From assembly GCA_020445565.1 (NCBI GenBank), contig JAGRGI010000084.1:1-32712 (forward strand): a stretch of DNA of 32,712 nucleotides. The letters run 5' to 3'. The notes beneath the pieces were generated by a model that did not search any database, had not been told where the DNA came from, and saw only the letters and a program-made list of their open reading frames with translations. This stretch comes from Chromatiales bacterium. GTDB taxonomy: Bacteria; Pseudomonadota; Gammaproteobacteria; JAGRCI01. Shown piece after piece: positions 17,538 to 25,301 of the stretch. A program made the position numbers and the translations under genes. How positions within the stretch are numbered: the first letter of the stretch is position 1; each line of letters opens with the position of its first letter.

Positions 17538-18458
17538 ATGAAGAGTCTGCCTACCTCGCTGCTCGCTGTGACCTTGTTCGGTTCTGCGGCCACCTTCAAC
17601 GTCCACGCGGACTGTCGGCAGCTGATCGAGGCGGTGAAACGGGCCAACGCGCTGGGCGACCTGGATGCCCTGGTGGAGAACGCCTCTCGCGTTCGCCTTG
17701 CGCCCGATTGTCCCGATGCGTATCGGCCCAAGGTGGCCAGGGCCGCCGCACTGGGCGTGGCAAAGATCGTACAGGCGAGGTTGGCGAAGGGCACCAGGTT
17801 GGCAGAGCAGGAAGCCGATTTGCGCGATGCCCTGCGGCTGGACCGTGCCTGGCCGGTACTGGCCCTGCTGGGCGATCTGGAGCACCGGCGCAAGCAGTAC
17901 GCCCAGGCCACCCGCCTCTACCAAGAGGCCCTTACTGTCATCAACGACGAGGGTGCGACGCCCCATGCCCCGCCGCCGGAAACCATTCAGGCCGTGTTCC
18001 GCAAGGCCGGCGAAAGCCGTATGTTGGCCGATGAATATGTGGCGGTGCCGGTCAATCACCGTTCCGGCAGCGCCGAAGGTCTGGCGTTGAGCGCGGTGCG
18101 TGGCTGGACGGTTGAGGCAGTCCCCGTGCCCATCACCTTCGACACCGCCTCCACCCGTTTCACGGTGAAGGGCGAGGCGGCGGCCCGTGACCTGCTGAAT
18201 TACCTCAACCAACAGGGTGCTGAGCGCATCACCATTGTCGGTCACACCGATGAAAGGGGCGGCGATGCCTACAATCAGGGGCTCTCGGAGCGGCGTGCCA
18301 ACGCGGTCCGTGACTGGCTCAAGCAGCAGGGTTTTCGCGGCAACGTGGTGGCCAGGGGTGAAGGCGAAAGCAATCCGGCCCAGTTGGACGACCCCAGCCG
18401 CTACGACCAAGAAGAGATTTGGCAGTTGAATCGTCGTGTCGAACTGCTGCGCAACTGA
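17538..18458 (+). CDS. OmpA-family periplasmic protein with N-terminal helical repeats
   Basis: 306 aa from the ATG at 17538, chosen because GGGAG at 17525-17529 is eight bases upstream; ATGs at 17523 and 17532 are in frame. A signal peptide ends at NVHA|DC (residue 24). Residues about 25-140 form TPR-like helices (LGDLEHRRKQYAQATRLYQEA). The C-terminal OmpA domain (about 205-306) has the peptidoglycan-binding signature HTDERGGDAYNQGLSERRA and NRRVELL at the end, with the Asp and Arg that bind diaminopimelate. It is a third type of wall-binding protein in this cluster. No outer-membrane barrel is present. It lies 34 bases before a caspase-DUF4384 gene and was probably transcribed with it. Confidence 0.87.
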   Translation: MKSLPTSLLAVTLFGSAATFNVHADCRQLIEAVKRANALGDLDALVENASRVRLAPDCPDAYRPKVARAAALGVAKIVQARLAKGTRLAEQEADLRDALRLDRAWPVLALLGDLEHRRKQYAQATRLYQEALTVINDEGATPHAPPPETIQAVFRKAGESRMLADEYVAVPVNHRSGSAEGLALSAVRGWTVEAVPVPITFDTASTRFTVKGEAAARDLLNYLNQQGAERITIVGHTDERGGDAYNQGLSERRANAVRDWLKQQGFRGNVVARGEGESNPAQLDDPSRYDQEEIWQLNRRVELLRN

Positions 18459-18492
18459 GGCGATTGCACTGAACCTTCCATCGGAGCGAACG

Positions 18493-20070
18493 ATGCAAAC
18501 GAATTGCCGTCTCGGCGGACTTGTTGGGATTTTTATGTTGTGCCTGCACGCGTCCCTGGCCTGGGGCGAGGTCCGCGGTCTGGTGATCGGTATCGATAAC
18601 TACGTCCACGTCAACTCCCTCCATGGAGCGGTCAACGATGCCCGCGATATCGCTCAGGCATTGGAGCGCATCGGCGTAAAAGACATACAGACCCTGATCG
18701 ATGAGCGGGCGAATCGTGATGCCATCGTCTCGGCGTGGCAGGGTCTGCTGTCGCGAGCCAAGGCCGACGACATCATCGTGCTCTCCTATGCCGGGCATGG
18801 GGCGCAAGAACCCGAACGCGTTCCCGGTTCGGAACAGGACGGCAAGGACGAGGTGCTGGTGCTTGGCGGATTTGCGCCGTCCGGGCCGGCATCGCGTGAG
18901 CGCATTGTCGATGACGAGCTCTTCGAATGGTTTGTGGCGGCGCGCGACAAGGGTGTGGCGGTCTTGTTCGTCGCCGACGCCTGCCATTCCGGCACGCTTA
19001 CCCGCGACTTCGACGATCGCGCCGGAAAGCCTTCGGTGCGGTCGAGTACCTACACCATCACCGACGATATGCTCGACCTGGATCTGCCCCCGGCGGCGGC
19101 CAGCGTCACGGAAACCGATGTGCCCAATGTCACCTTCCTGGCGGCGGGACAGGAATATCAAAAAGTGCCCGAGTTGCCGTTGCCCGACGCGTCCGGCAAA
19201 CGTGTGCAGCGCGGGGCGATGAGCTACGCCGTGGCACGAGCCTTGGAAGGGCGCGCCGACGCCGATCACGATGGCCGATTGAGCCGACCCGAACTGTTCC
19301 AATACGTGCGTGAGAACGTTCGCATCCTGGCAGAGGCCCGCCAAACGCCGAATCTGCTGCCGGACCGCGATGCCGGCGGCTTTTTTCTGGTCCTGGCGAA
19401 GCCTTCCTCACAGCAAGCCTCGACGCTCTTGGCGCCGGCTGGCATCAGTATCTATGTCCAAGGGATGGACCCGCCGGAAGACCTTGAGCTGATTGGCCGT
19501 TTGCAGGATGCGATCCCCGCCCGACGTGCCGACGAGGCCGATCTGGTGTTTGACGCCAAACGCCGTCAGGTGGTCTCGTCCCAGGGCGACATCATTGCCA
19601 CCGACATCGCCGGGTCCGATCTTCAGGGCGTGGTGGACAAGACGGTGGCTCTGATGCGTCTGCGGGCCAATGTGGGGGCCAGACCCTTGATACTGCGCAT
19701 CCGACCGGACGACGGTGTTCATCGACGCGGACAATACATCGCTTTCGAAATTGCCGACCCAGGTTTTCCCTACCTGACCCAGTTCAGCCTCTCGGGCGAC
19801 GGTACGGTGCATTTCCACTACCCGGTTGAGGGCGATCCTCAACGTGTCAGCCCCGGCGAGCCGATCCGCTATGAATTCTCCGTAGATCCCCCCTTCGGGG
19901 CGGATCACATCATTGCCGTCAGCAGTCCGCAGCCCCTGAGCCGTTTGATCCGTTCCCTCTCGGCCCTGGACGGTGAACGCGCCGCCGCAGCAGCGGCCGG
20001 GGCGGTATTGAGCGAACTGGCGCAAGGCCCCCACCGTGTCGGCGTCCAGGGAATGTTTACCGCACCTTGA
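18493..20070 (+). CDS. Exported caspase-like protease with EF-hand-like loop and C-terminal DUF4384-like domain
   Basis: 525 aa. The start at 18493 has GGAG at 18483-18486. Signal peptide about 1-23 (CLHASLAWG|EV). The caspase domain starts immediately (RGLVIGIDNY) and carries His102 in LSYAGHGAQ and Cys164 in VADACHSGTL, with the metacaspase S1-pocket Asp at 162. After it, residues 256-267 (DADHDGRLSRPE) fit the 12-residue EF-hand calcium loop, followed by LFQYV. Residues about 385-485 form a beta-rich DUF4384-like unit (GQYIAFEIADPG, then SGDGTVHFHYPVEG). The last 40 residues are helical and Ala-rich. It is placed between the OmpA protein and the trypsin-caspase fusion, 18 bases before the latter. 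The likely location is the periplasm. Confidence 0.88.
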   Translation: MQTNCRLGGLVGIFMLCLHASLAWGEVRGLVIGIDNYVHVNSLHGAVNDARDIAQALERIGVKDIQTLIDERANRDAIVSAWQGLLSRAKADDIIVLSYAGHGAQEPERVPGSEQDGKDEVLVLGGFAPSGPASRERIVDDELFEWFVAARDKGVAVLFVADACHSGTLTRDFDDRAGKPSVRSSTYTITDDMLDLDLPPAAASVTETDVPNVTFLAAGQEYQKVPELPLPDASGKRVQRGAMSYAVARALEGRADADHDGRLSRPELFQYVRENVRILAEARQTPNLLPDRDAGGFFLVLAKPSSQQASTLLAPAGISIYVQGMDPPEDLELIGRLQDAIPARRADEADLVFDAKRRQVVSSQGDIIATDIAGSDLQGVVDKTVALMRLRANVGARPLILRIRPDDGVHRRGQYIAFEIADPGFPYLTQFSLSGDGTVHFHYPVEGDPQRVSPGEPIRYEFSVDPPFGADHIIAVSSPQPLSRLIRSLSALDGERAAAAAAGAVLSELAQGPHRVGVQGMFTAP

Positions 20071-20088
20071 TGAGAGAGCATCTGTACG

Positions 20089-22467
20089 ATGGATTTCGCT
20101 AACAAGTCATACGTCAATCGATGGGTGTTTCGCCTGAGTGGCTTGATCCTCGTTGGGCTTTTGTCCTGGGGCGACGCGTTCGCGGCGGCAGCCGGGGGTG
20201 ACGGCTACTCGCGTATCGTCGGCGGGCGGCCGTCCGAGGCAGGCAAATGGCCCTGGCAGGTTTCGTTGAGCGAGAACAAGGGTGGTGGGAAATTCCGGCA
20301 TTTCTGTGGCGGTTCGCTGGTGCACGAGCGCTGGGTCCTGACCGCCGCGCATTGTTTCGGCACGGTAGGAGCCGAGCCTGGAAAACTGCTGATCATCGAA
20401 GGCACGTCCGATCTCACCAGCGGCGGCAGAAGCCACCGGGTCAAGCGAGTCGTCATCCATCCCGGTTGGGACTCGCGCAAGATGGCGAACGACATCGCCC
20501 TGCTGGAACTCGCCGAACCGGCCACCTCCCGCGTGGTGCCGCTACTGGACGACAAGGCGATCGAACCTCTATTGCGCCCGCAGACCGCGGCGACAGTGAC
20601 CGGTTGGGGGCTGCTGCGTCCGCTCAAGCAAAGCAGTTCCGGCTATGTGGATGGCAATACTGGTCAGGCGATCGAGAACCCCGGCGAGTTGCTGCCCGAC
20701 CAGCTCAGGGAGGTTGAACTTCCGCTCGTGTCGCTCAACTCCTGCAATGAGTCCATTCAGCGCGCCTCACGGGGGCGTGCTCCGAAGGTCGATGCCCGCC
20801 AGCTCTGTGCCGGTGAGAAGGGCGGTGGCAAGGATTCATGCCAAGGCGATAGCGGCGGGCCGCTGGTGGTGCCGGACGGCAAGGGAGGCTACGTCCAGGC
20901 CGGTGTTGTGAGCTGGGGAATCGGCTGCGCCCGCAAGGACAGCTACGGTGTCTATACAAGGGTATCGCGTTTCAACGACTGGCTCAGCCAGGTCAGCGGT
21001 GGCCAGATTACGGTCGCCACCGCCACCTCATCGACCACGGACACGGCGGACACCGCGGAGGGTGACGTTTGCGGGCCGGTCAGTGGTCGTGGCGATCGCG
21101 CCCTGCTGGTGGGGGTGGAACGTTACCGCAACCCCCGTTTCAATCTGATTGGCGGCTCAACGAACGATGTGAACCTGATCCGATCGTTGTTGATAGAGCA
21201 GTTTCGTTTTGAACCGGGCCGGATTTGCGTGTTGACCGATGAACAGGCGACACGGGCCAATATCGTTCGGGCGGCCCGCGACTGGTTGGTGAATGGCAGT
21301 GGTCGGGGCGACCGGGCGATGTTCTTCTACAGTGGCCACGGCTATTATCAGGCCGACCGGGATGGTGATGAAAATGACCCCTACGATGAGGTCCTGGCAC
21401 CTTATGATGTCGAGCTGGTATCTGAGAAGACCAGCCCCGCCACCTTCAGGAATGTGATCTTCGATGACGAAGTGGGAGAGTGGGTCCACGCCCTGCAGGG
21501 GCGGCAAGTCACTGTCGTTGTGGATTCCTGCCACTCTGGCACCATAACCCGGGACCTGAACGGCGCCGATCCGCAGTTCGTGCGTACCCTGGCCGCCCGT
21601 TTGCCACCAGCCACACGCGCGGCTTTGAGGAGCATTCAGCGGGATTCCGCGTTTATCGAGCGCAGCGATAGTCTGGTCGCCTGGTCTGCCGTATCGCCGC
21701 TACAGCAGGCCCTGGTCGATCGGGAAGCCGCTCAATTTCAAGGCGTGTTCACCGGCCGGTTCGTGCGCGGGATCACCAAGGGGCGTGCCGATGGAAATCG
21801 CGATGGTTTGGTCACCTTTGCCGAGTTGCACGACTATCTGAGCAGGGAATCGCAAGCCTATTGTGAGCGCAATACCCGCGACTGCGGTGCCGGGCTTACA
21901 CCTTACCTGGAAGCGCCAAGGGAGATCCTGACCCGCGATGTGGTCAGCGGCAAGGGGGCGGCGAACACCGCCGATCAGGCCGGGGGGCTGCTGGGTCACG
22001 AAAACGGGGCGGATCTGCGGATCGAAATCCTGCCGAGTGCGCGGGTGCGTCTGGGTGAAAAGATGAAATTCCGTTTTCGCAGCGCCAGAGACGGCTATCT
22101 CCTGGTTCTGGACGTCAACGCCAAGGGAGAGGTTACCCAACTCTTTCCCAATCGCTTCGCGGATCGGCAGGGCAGGCGCAATCGGGTAGAGGCCGGTCGC
22201 TCCGTCACCATCCCCGACGCCTACTATGGCTTTGAAATGACAGCCGGCGAACCAACGGGGTCGGGTGTCTTGATCGCCCTCGTTACTGAAGATCCGGTCG
22301 ATCTCGATGATCTGCTGGACGCCAATCGCGACTTTGGACCCGTAGCGGATGCCAGGAAATACCTGTCCACCATCGCCGAAAGGCTGCGCCGTCCCTGGCC
22401 CGATGGCGAGACCAACCGCACCCTGCGATGGTCCATGGCGAAAGCCAGCTACTCGATTGAGCGTTGA
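20089..22467 (+). CDS. Exported trypsin-caspase-DUF4384 fusion protease
   Basis: 792 aa. A signal peptide (about 1-34) is followed by a very short propeptide and a zymogen activation site Arg42|Ile43-Val-Gly-Gly. The trypsin domain (43-305) has His88 in TAAHC, Asp135 in NDIALLEL, Ser255 in QGDSGGP, and Asp249 six residues before the Ser, the trypsin pocket Asp that selects Arg/Lys. A Thr/Ser-rich linker (about 308-328) leads to a caspase domain with His417 in FYSGHGYYQ and Cys481 in VVDSCHSGTI, again with the S1 Asp at 479. An EF-hand-like loop follows at 568-579 (DGNRDGLVTFAE). The C-terminus (about 640-740) is a typical DUF4384 with LFPN and AGRSVTIP. It ends the cluster. Both protease modules appear intact. 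Confidence 0.93.
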   Translation: MDFANKSYVNRWVFRLSGLILVGLLSWGDAFAAAAGGDGYSRIVGGRPSEAGKWPWQVSLSENKGGGKFRHFCGGSLVHERWVLTAAHCFGTVGAEPGKLLIIEGTSDLTSGGRSHRVKRVVIHPGWDSRKMANDIALLELAEPATSRVVPLLDDKAIEPLLRPQTAATVTGWGLLRPLKQSSSGYVDGNTGQAIENPGELLPDQLREVELPLVSLNSCNESIQRASRGRAPKVDARQLCAGEKGGGKDSCQGDSGGPLVVPDGKGGYVQAGVVSWGIGCARKDSYGVYTRVSRFNDWLSQVSGGQITVATATSSTTDTADTAEGDVCGPVSGRGDRALLVGVERYRNPRFNLIGGSTNDVNLIRSLLIEQFRFEPGRICVLTDEQATRANIVRAARDWLVNGSGRGDRAMFFYSGHGYYQADRDGDENDPYDEVLAPYDVELVSEKTSPATFRNVIFDDEVGEWVHALQGRQVTVVVDSCHSGTITRDLNGADPQFVRTLAARLPPATRAALRSIQRDSAFIERSDSLVAWSAVSPLQQALVDREAAQFQGVFTGRFVRGITKGRADGNRDGLVTFAELHDYLSRESQAYCERNTRDCGAGLTPYLEAPREILTRDVVSGKGAANTADQAGGLLGHENGADLRIEILPSARVRLGEKMKFRFRSARDGYLLVLDVNAKGEVTQLFPNRFADRQGRRNRVEAGRSVTIPDAYYGFEMTAGEPTGSGVLIALVTEDPVDLDDLLDANRDFGPVADARKYLSTIAERLRRPWPDGETNRTLRWSMAKASYSIER

Positions 22468-22530
22468 ACCGGCGTGTCACAGCCTGTCCGGCATTTTGTT
22501 TCTCACTGTGGGATTCGCCGGCAGAGGTCG

Positions 22531-22536
22531 TATAAT
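22531..22536 (+). promoter_or_regulatory. Possible -10 element of the ffh promoter
   Basis: A perfect TATAAT lies 50 bases before the ffh start, in the 118-base gap after the fusion protease gene. No good -35 hexamer sits 16-18 bases upstream (the region reads GTGGGA), so the assignment rests on the -10 alone. Confidence 0.4.
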
Positions 22537-22585
22537 TCGGGATCTTTAGCGGCCAGAGTCGGTCGCATCTGCGGAAACTCTTTGC

Positions 22586-23947
22586 ATGTTTGAAAATCTT
22601 ACCGATCGTCTCAACCGGGTCATCAAGAACGTTCGCGGCCAGGGTCGTCTGACCGAGGACAACGTCAAGGACACCATGCGCGAAGTACGCATGGCGCTGT
22701 TGGAGGCGGACGTTGCCCTTCCAGTGGTGAAGGAATTCACCGACCGTGTGCGCGAACGAGCGCTTGGACAGGAAGTGATGACCAGCCTGTCGCCCGGTCA
22801 GGCGCTGATCAAGATCGTCAACGACGAGCTGATCACCGTGATGGGCGAGGCCAACGAGGCCCTGGACCTCAGCACCAAGCCGCCAGCGGTGGTGTTGATG
22901 GCGGGTCTACAGGGCTCCGGTAAGACGACCAGCGCCGCCAAACTGGCGCGCTGGCTGAAGCAAAGCCAGAAAAAGAAAGTCCTGCTGGTGAGTGCCGACG
23001 TCTACCGGCCGGCGGCCATCGAGCAGCTCAAGACCCTGTCCGGCGAGGTTGAGGCGGAGTTCTTCCCCAGCGAGGCGTCGCAAAAGCCTGTCGATATCGC
23101 CAAACGCGCCCTGGACTACGCCAAGCGCCATTTCCACGATGTGCTCATTGTCGATACTGCCGGCCGTTTGCATGTCGACCAGGACATGATGGCGGAGATC
23201 CAGGCCCTGCATAAGGCGGTGTCGCCGGTTGAAACCCTGTTCGTGGTGGACAGCATGACCGGTCAGGATGCCGCCAACACCGCCAAGGCCTTCCATGATG
23301 CCCTGCCGCTCACCGGTGTGGTATTGACCAAGACCGATGGCGACGCCCGTGGTGGCGCGGCGCTCTCGATTCGGCACATTACCGGCAAGCCGATCAAGTT
23401 TCTCGGTGTCGGCGAAAAGACCACTGCCCTAGAGCCTTTCCACCCCGACCGTGTCGCTTCGCGCATTCTGGGTATGGGCGACGTGCTCAGCCTGGTGGAG
23501 GAGATCGAGCAAAAGGTCGACCGCGACAAGGCCGAAAAGCTCGCCAAGAAGCTGCAAAAGGGCAAGGGCTTCGACCTGGAAGACTTTCGCGATCAACTCC
23601 TGCAGATGAACAATATGGGCGGCCTGGCCGGACTGATGGACAAGCTGCCCGGCATGGGCAATATCCCCGACGAGGTCAAGAACCGGGTCAATGACAAGGA
23701 AATGGGCCGCCTGGTGGCCATCATCAATTCCATGACACCCCAGGAGCGGCGCTTTCCTGCCGTTATCAAGGGTTCGCGCAAGCGCCGGATCGCCGTCGGC
23801 TCCGGCACTCAGATTCAGGATGTGAACCGCCTGCTGAAGCAGTTTACCCAGATGCAGAAGATGATGAAGAAGGTGGGTAAGAAGGGTGGCATGAAAAATC
23901 TCATGCGCGGTATGCGTGGGCGCATGCCACCGGGCATGCCGTTTTAG
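22586..23947 (+). CDS. ffh: Signal recognition particle GTPase Ffh
   Basis: 453 aa, the usual length. The N domain (about 1-90) begins MFENLTDRLNRVI. The G domain shows the P-loop GLQGSGKTTSAAKLA, the DTAGRLHVD motif and TKTDGDARGGAALS. The C-terminal M domain (about 300-453) contains MGRLVAIINSMTPQER, GSRKRRIAVGSG (the RNA-binding helix-turn-helix) and a Met-rich tail ending RMPPGMPF. With 4.5S RNA it brings signal-peptide-bearing ribosomes to the membrane via FtsY. No 4.5S RNA gene was recognised here. It is a housekeeping gene with its own probable promoter. Its neighbours are a convergent GGDEF gene and the end of the protease cluster. Confidence 0.98.
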   Translation: MFENLTDRLNRVIKNVRGQGRLTEDNVKDTMREVRMALLEADVALPVVKEFTDRVRERALGQEVMTSLSPGQALIKIVNDELITVMGEANEALDLSTKPPAVVLMAGLQGSGKTTSAAKLARWLKQSQKKKVLLVSADVYRPAAIEQLKTLSGEVEAEFFPSEASQKPVDIAKRALDYAKRHFHDVLIVDTAGRLHVDQDMMAEIQALHKAVSPVETLFVVDSMTGQDAANTAKAFHDALPLTGVVLTKTDGDARGGAALSIRHITGKPIKFLGVGEKTTALEPFHPDRVASRILGMGDVLSLVEEIEQKVDRDKAEKLAKKLQKGKGFDLEDFRDQLLQMNNMGGLAGLMDKLPGMGNIPDEVKNRVNDKEMGRLVAIINSMTPQERRFPAVIKGSRKRRIAVGSGTQIQDVNRLLKQFTQMQKMMKKVGKKGGMKNLMRGMRGRMPPGMPF

Positions 23948-23972
23948 GACGGGCCTGTCCGACAGCATTCCC

Positions 23973-24008
23973 GTTGGGTGGGCATCGGAAGCCCTCTGCC
24001 CACCCAAC
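23973..24008. terminator. Hairpin between convergent ffh and GGDEF genes
   Basis: GTTGGGTGGGC at 23973-23983 is the exact inverse of GCCCACCCAAC at 23998-24008, an 11-bp GC-rich stem with a 14-base loop. It lies between two convergent stop codons and could stop transcription both ways. No T-run follows on either strand, so it is not a textbook intrinsic terminator. Confidence 0.5.
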
Positions 24009-24042
24009 CTGTGACCAATTGCCGAGCAGCCTAAAACCAGCG

Positions 24043-25158
24043 CTATCCCTCGCCCAGTTCAATGGGCAGGCTGTCATCATCGACGACGTAACTGCCTTTC
24101 CTTTCCTGGGCGCTGGTCAGGCAGATCTCCGCACGTCGCAGAAGTCGCTCGCTGGTTTCACCGGTCCGGTGGCTCGAAACCCCTGCCGAAAGGGTGACCG
24201 CGTCCAGGGCCCGGCCGGTGTCCTTACGTTTCAAACGGGTCTTTGCCACGGCTTGCACGGTGGACTCGGCGAGGTGTGCTGCTGCCGTCAGCGGCAGGCC
24301 GGGTAGCAATACGGCAAACTCGTCCGGGCCGAATCGGCCCACATTGGTACCTTCCGGCACCTTGCCCACCACCGCGCGGGAAACGAAGCGCAGAATCTTG
24401 TCACCCACCAGGTGACCGAATTTCTGATTGATTTCGGTAAAACGGTCTACATCGAACAGGACCACGGACACGGGACCGCCGTTTTCACCCGCCTCGCTGA
24501 CGGCGTTGCTAAGCTCGCGCTCGATCACGTCGCGCCGCAAGACGTCCGTGAGGATGTCCTTGCGCGCGGTCTCCTTGACTGACCGCAGTTCTTTTTTCAG
24601 CCGATCCACCTCGTCCTGAGCCTCGTTCAGGCGGTCGTGCAGGCGGTGGGTGGAAGTGGCGAGGCGGCGGGTCTCCTGGATCACGTCGTTGAGTATCGCG
24701 CGGGTGTCGGCCTCCGGTGCCAGTGCCTCCAACTGGGTGGCTTGGCGGTGCAAATGCTTTTCGCTGTTCTGCGTGTCTCGGCTGAGGGTCTTGACCTCGG
24801 TCAGGGTACGGTCGACGACATTGTGCAGTTCGTCGTTGGTCTTTTCCAGGCGGTCGGCGTCAAAGGGGGCGATATAGCGCTGGTAGAGGTCGCGGGTATG
24901 CTGCGGAACAAACGGCTCCTGGCGTTGCAGTATGCGATCGATTTCCTCCACCAGTGAGCGATTGCGGCCGGCGGCATACTCGTACCAGATAGCAAAGTTT
25001 CGCGGGTTGGCCGGAACGTGATGCTTGGCCATCAACGGCAGTATCACCCGTACCAGCTCAGCGGCATTGTCTTCGGTCTCGGTATAAGGGTTTTCCGGGC
25101 CGGGATATTTTTCTCCGGTGAGTTCCGGGATATGCGGTAGGTTCGATTGCGCGCTCAT
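24043..25158 (-). CDS. GGDEF-domain protein, probable diguanylate cyclase with GPDEF signature
   Basis: 371 aa, soluble, no transmembrane segment. The N-terminal part (about 30-110) includes HVPANPRNFAIWYEYAAG, a conserved helical input region seen in a class of GGDEF proteins. A coiled coil follows (about 115-200). The GGDEF domain (about 205-360) shows FDVDRFTEIN for metal binding and FGHLVGDKIL for the substrate. The signature is Gly277-Pro-Asp-Glu-Phe, so the second Gly is Pro. No RxxD inhibitory site precedes it. Activity in making cyclic di-GMP is therefore plausible but not certain. The start is the ATG at 25158; a TTG precedes it in frame. It is divergent from hrpA. Confidence 0.87.
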   Translation of the reverse strand: MSAQSNLPHIPELTGEKYPGPENPYTETEDNAAELVRVILPLMAKHHVPANPRNFAIWYEYAAGRNRSLVEEIDRILQRQEPFVPQHTRDLYQRYIAPFDADRLEKTNDELHNVVDRTLTEVKTLSRDTQNSEKHLHRQATQLEALAPEADTRAILNDVIQETRRLATSTHRLHDRLNEAQDEVDRLKKELRSVKETARKDILTDVLRRDVIERELSNAVSEAGENGGPVSVVLFDVDRFTEINQKFGHLVGDKILRFVSRAVVGKVPEGTNVGRFGPDEFAVLLPGLPLTAAAHLAESTVQAVAKTRLKRKDTGRALDAVTLSAGVSSHRTGETSERLLRRAEICLTSAQERKGSYVVDDDSLPIELGEG

Positions 25159-25301
25159 CAACAGTCCCCGAAGACCGGTATAATCCGGCCTGATTGAATT
25201 GCGGTTGTGCCGACAGTGACGGCATCTTGACGGTATTCTTTAATCTTTGCAGGTGGTTAAATCCGCGCCGAGTTTCCGAATTCTGGTCTGGAGAGCTGTT
25301 G

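Noticed and set aside
4079..22467. Bacterial gasdermin or NLR-type defence system
   Set aside because: Caspase and trypsin genes often neighbour gasdermins, but no small gasdermin-like or NACHT/STAND ATPase gene is present and the proteases are exported.
25179..25184. TATAAT between the GGDEF gene and hrpA as an hrpA promoter
   Set aside because: No -35 hexamer at a proper distance on the plus strand, and it sits in a short CCGG-flanked repeat; too weak to list.
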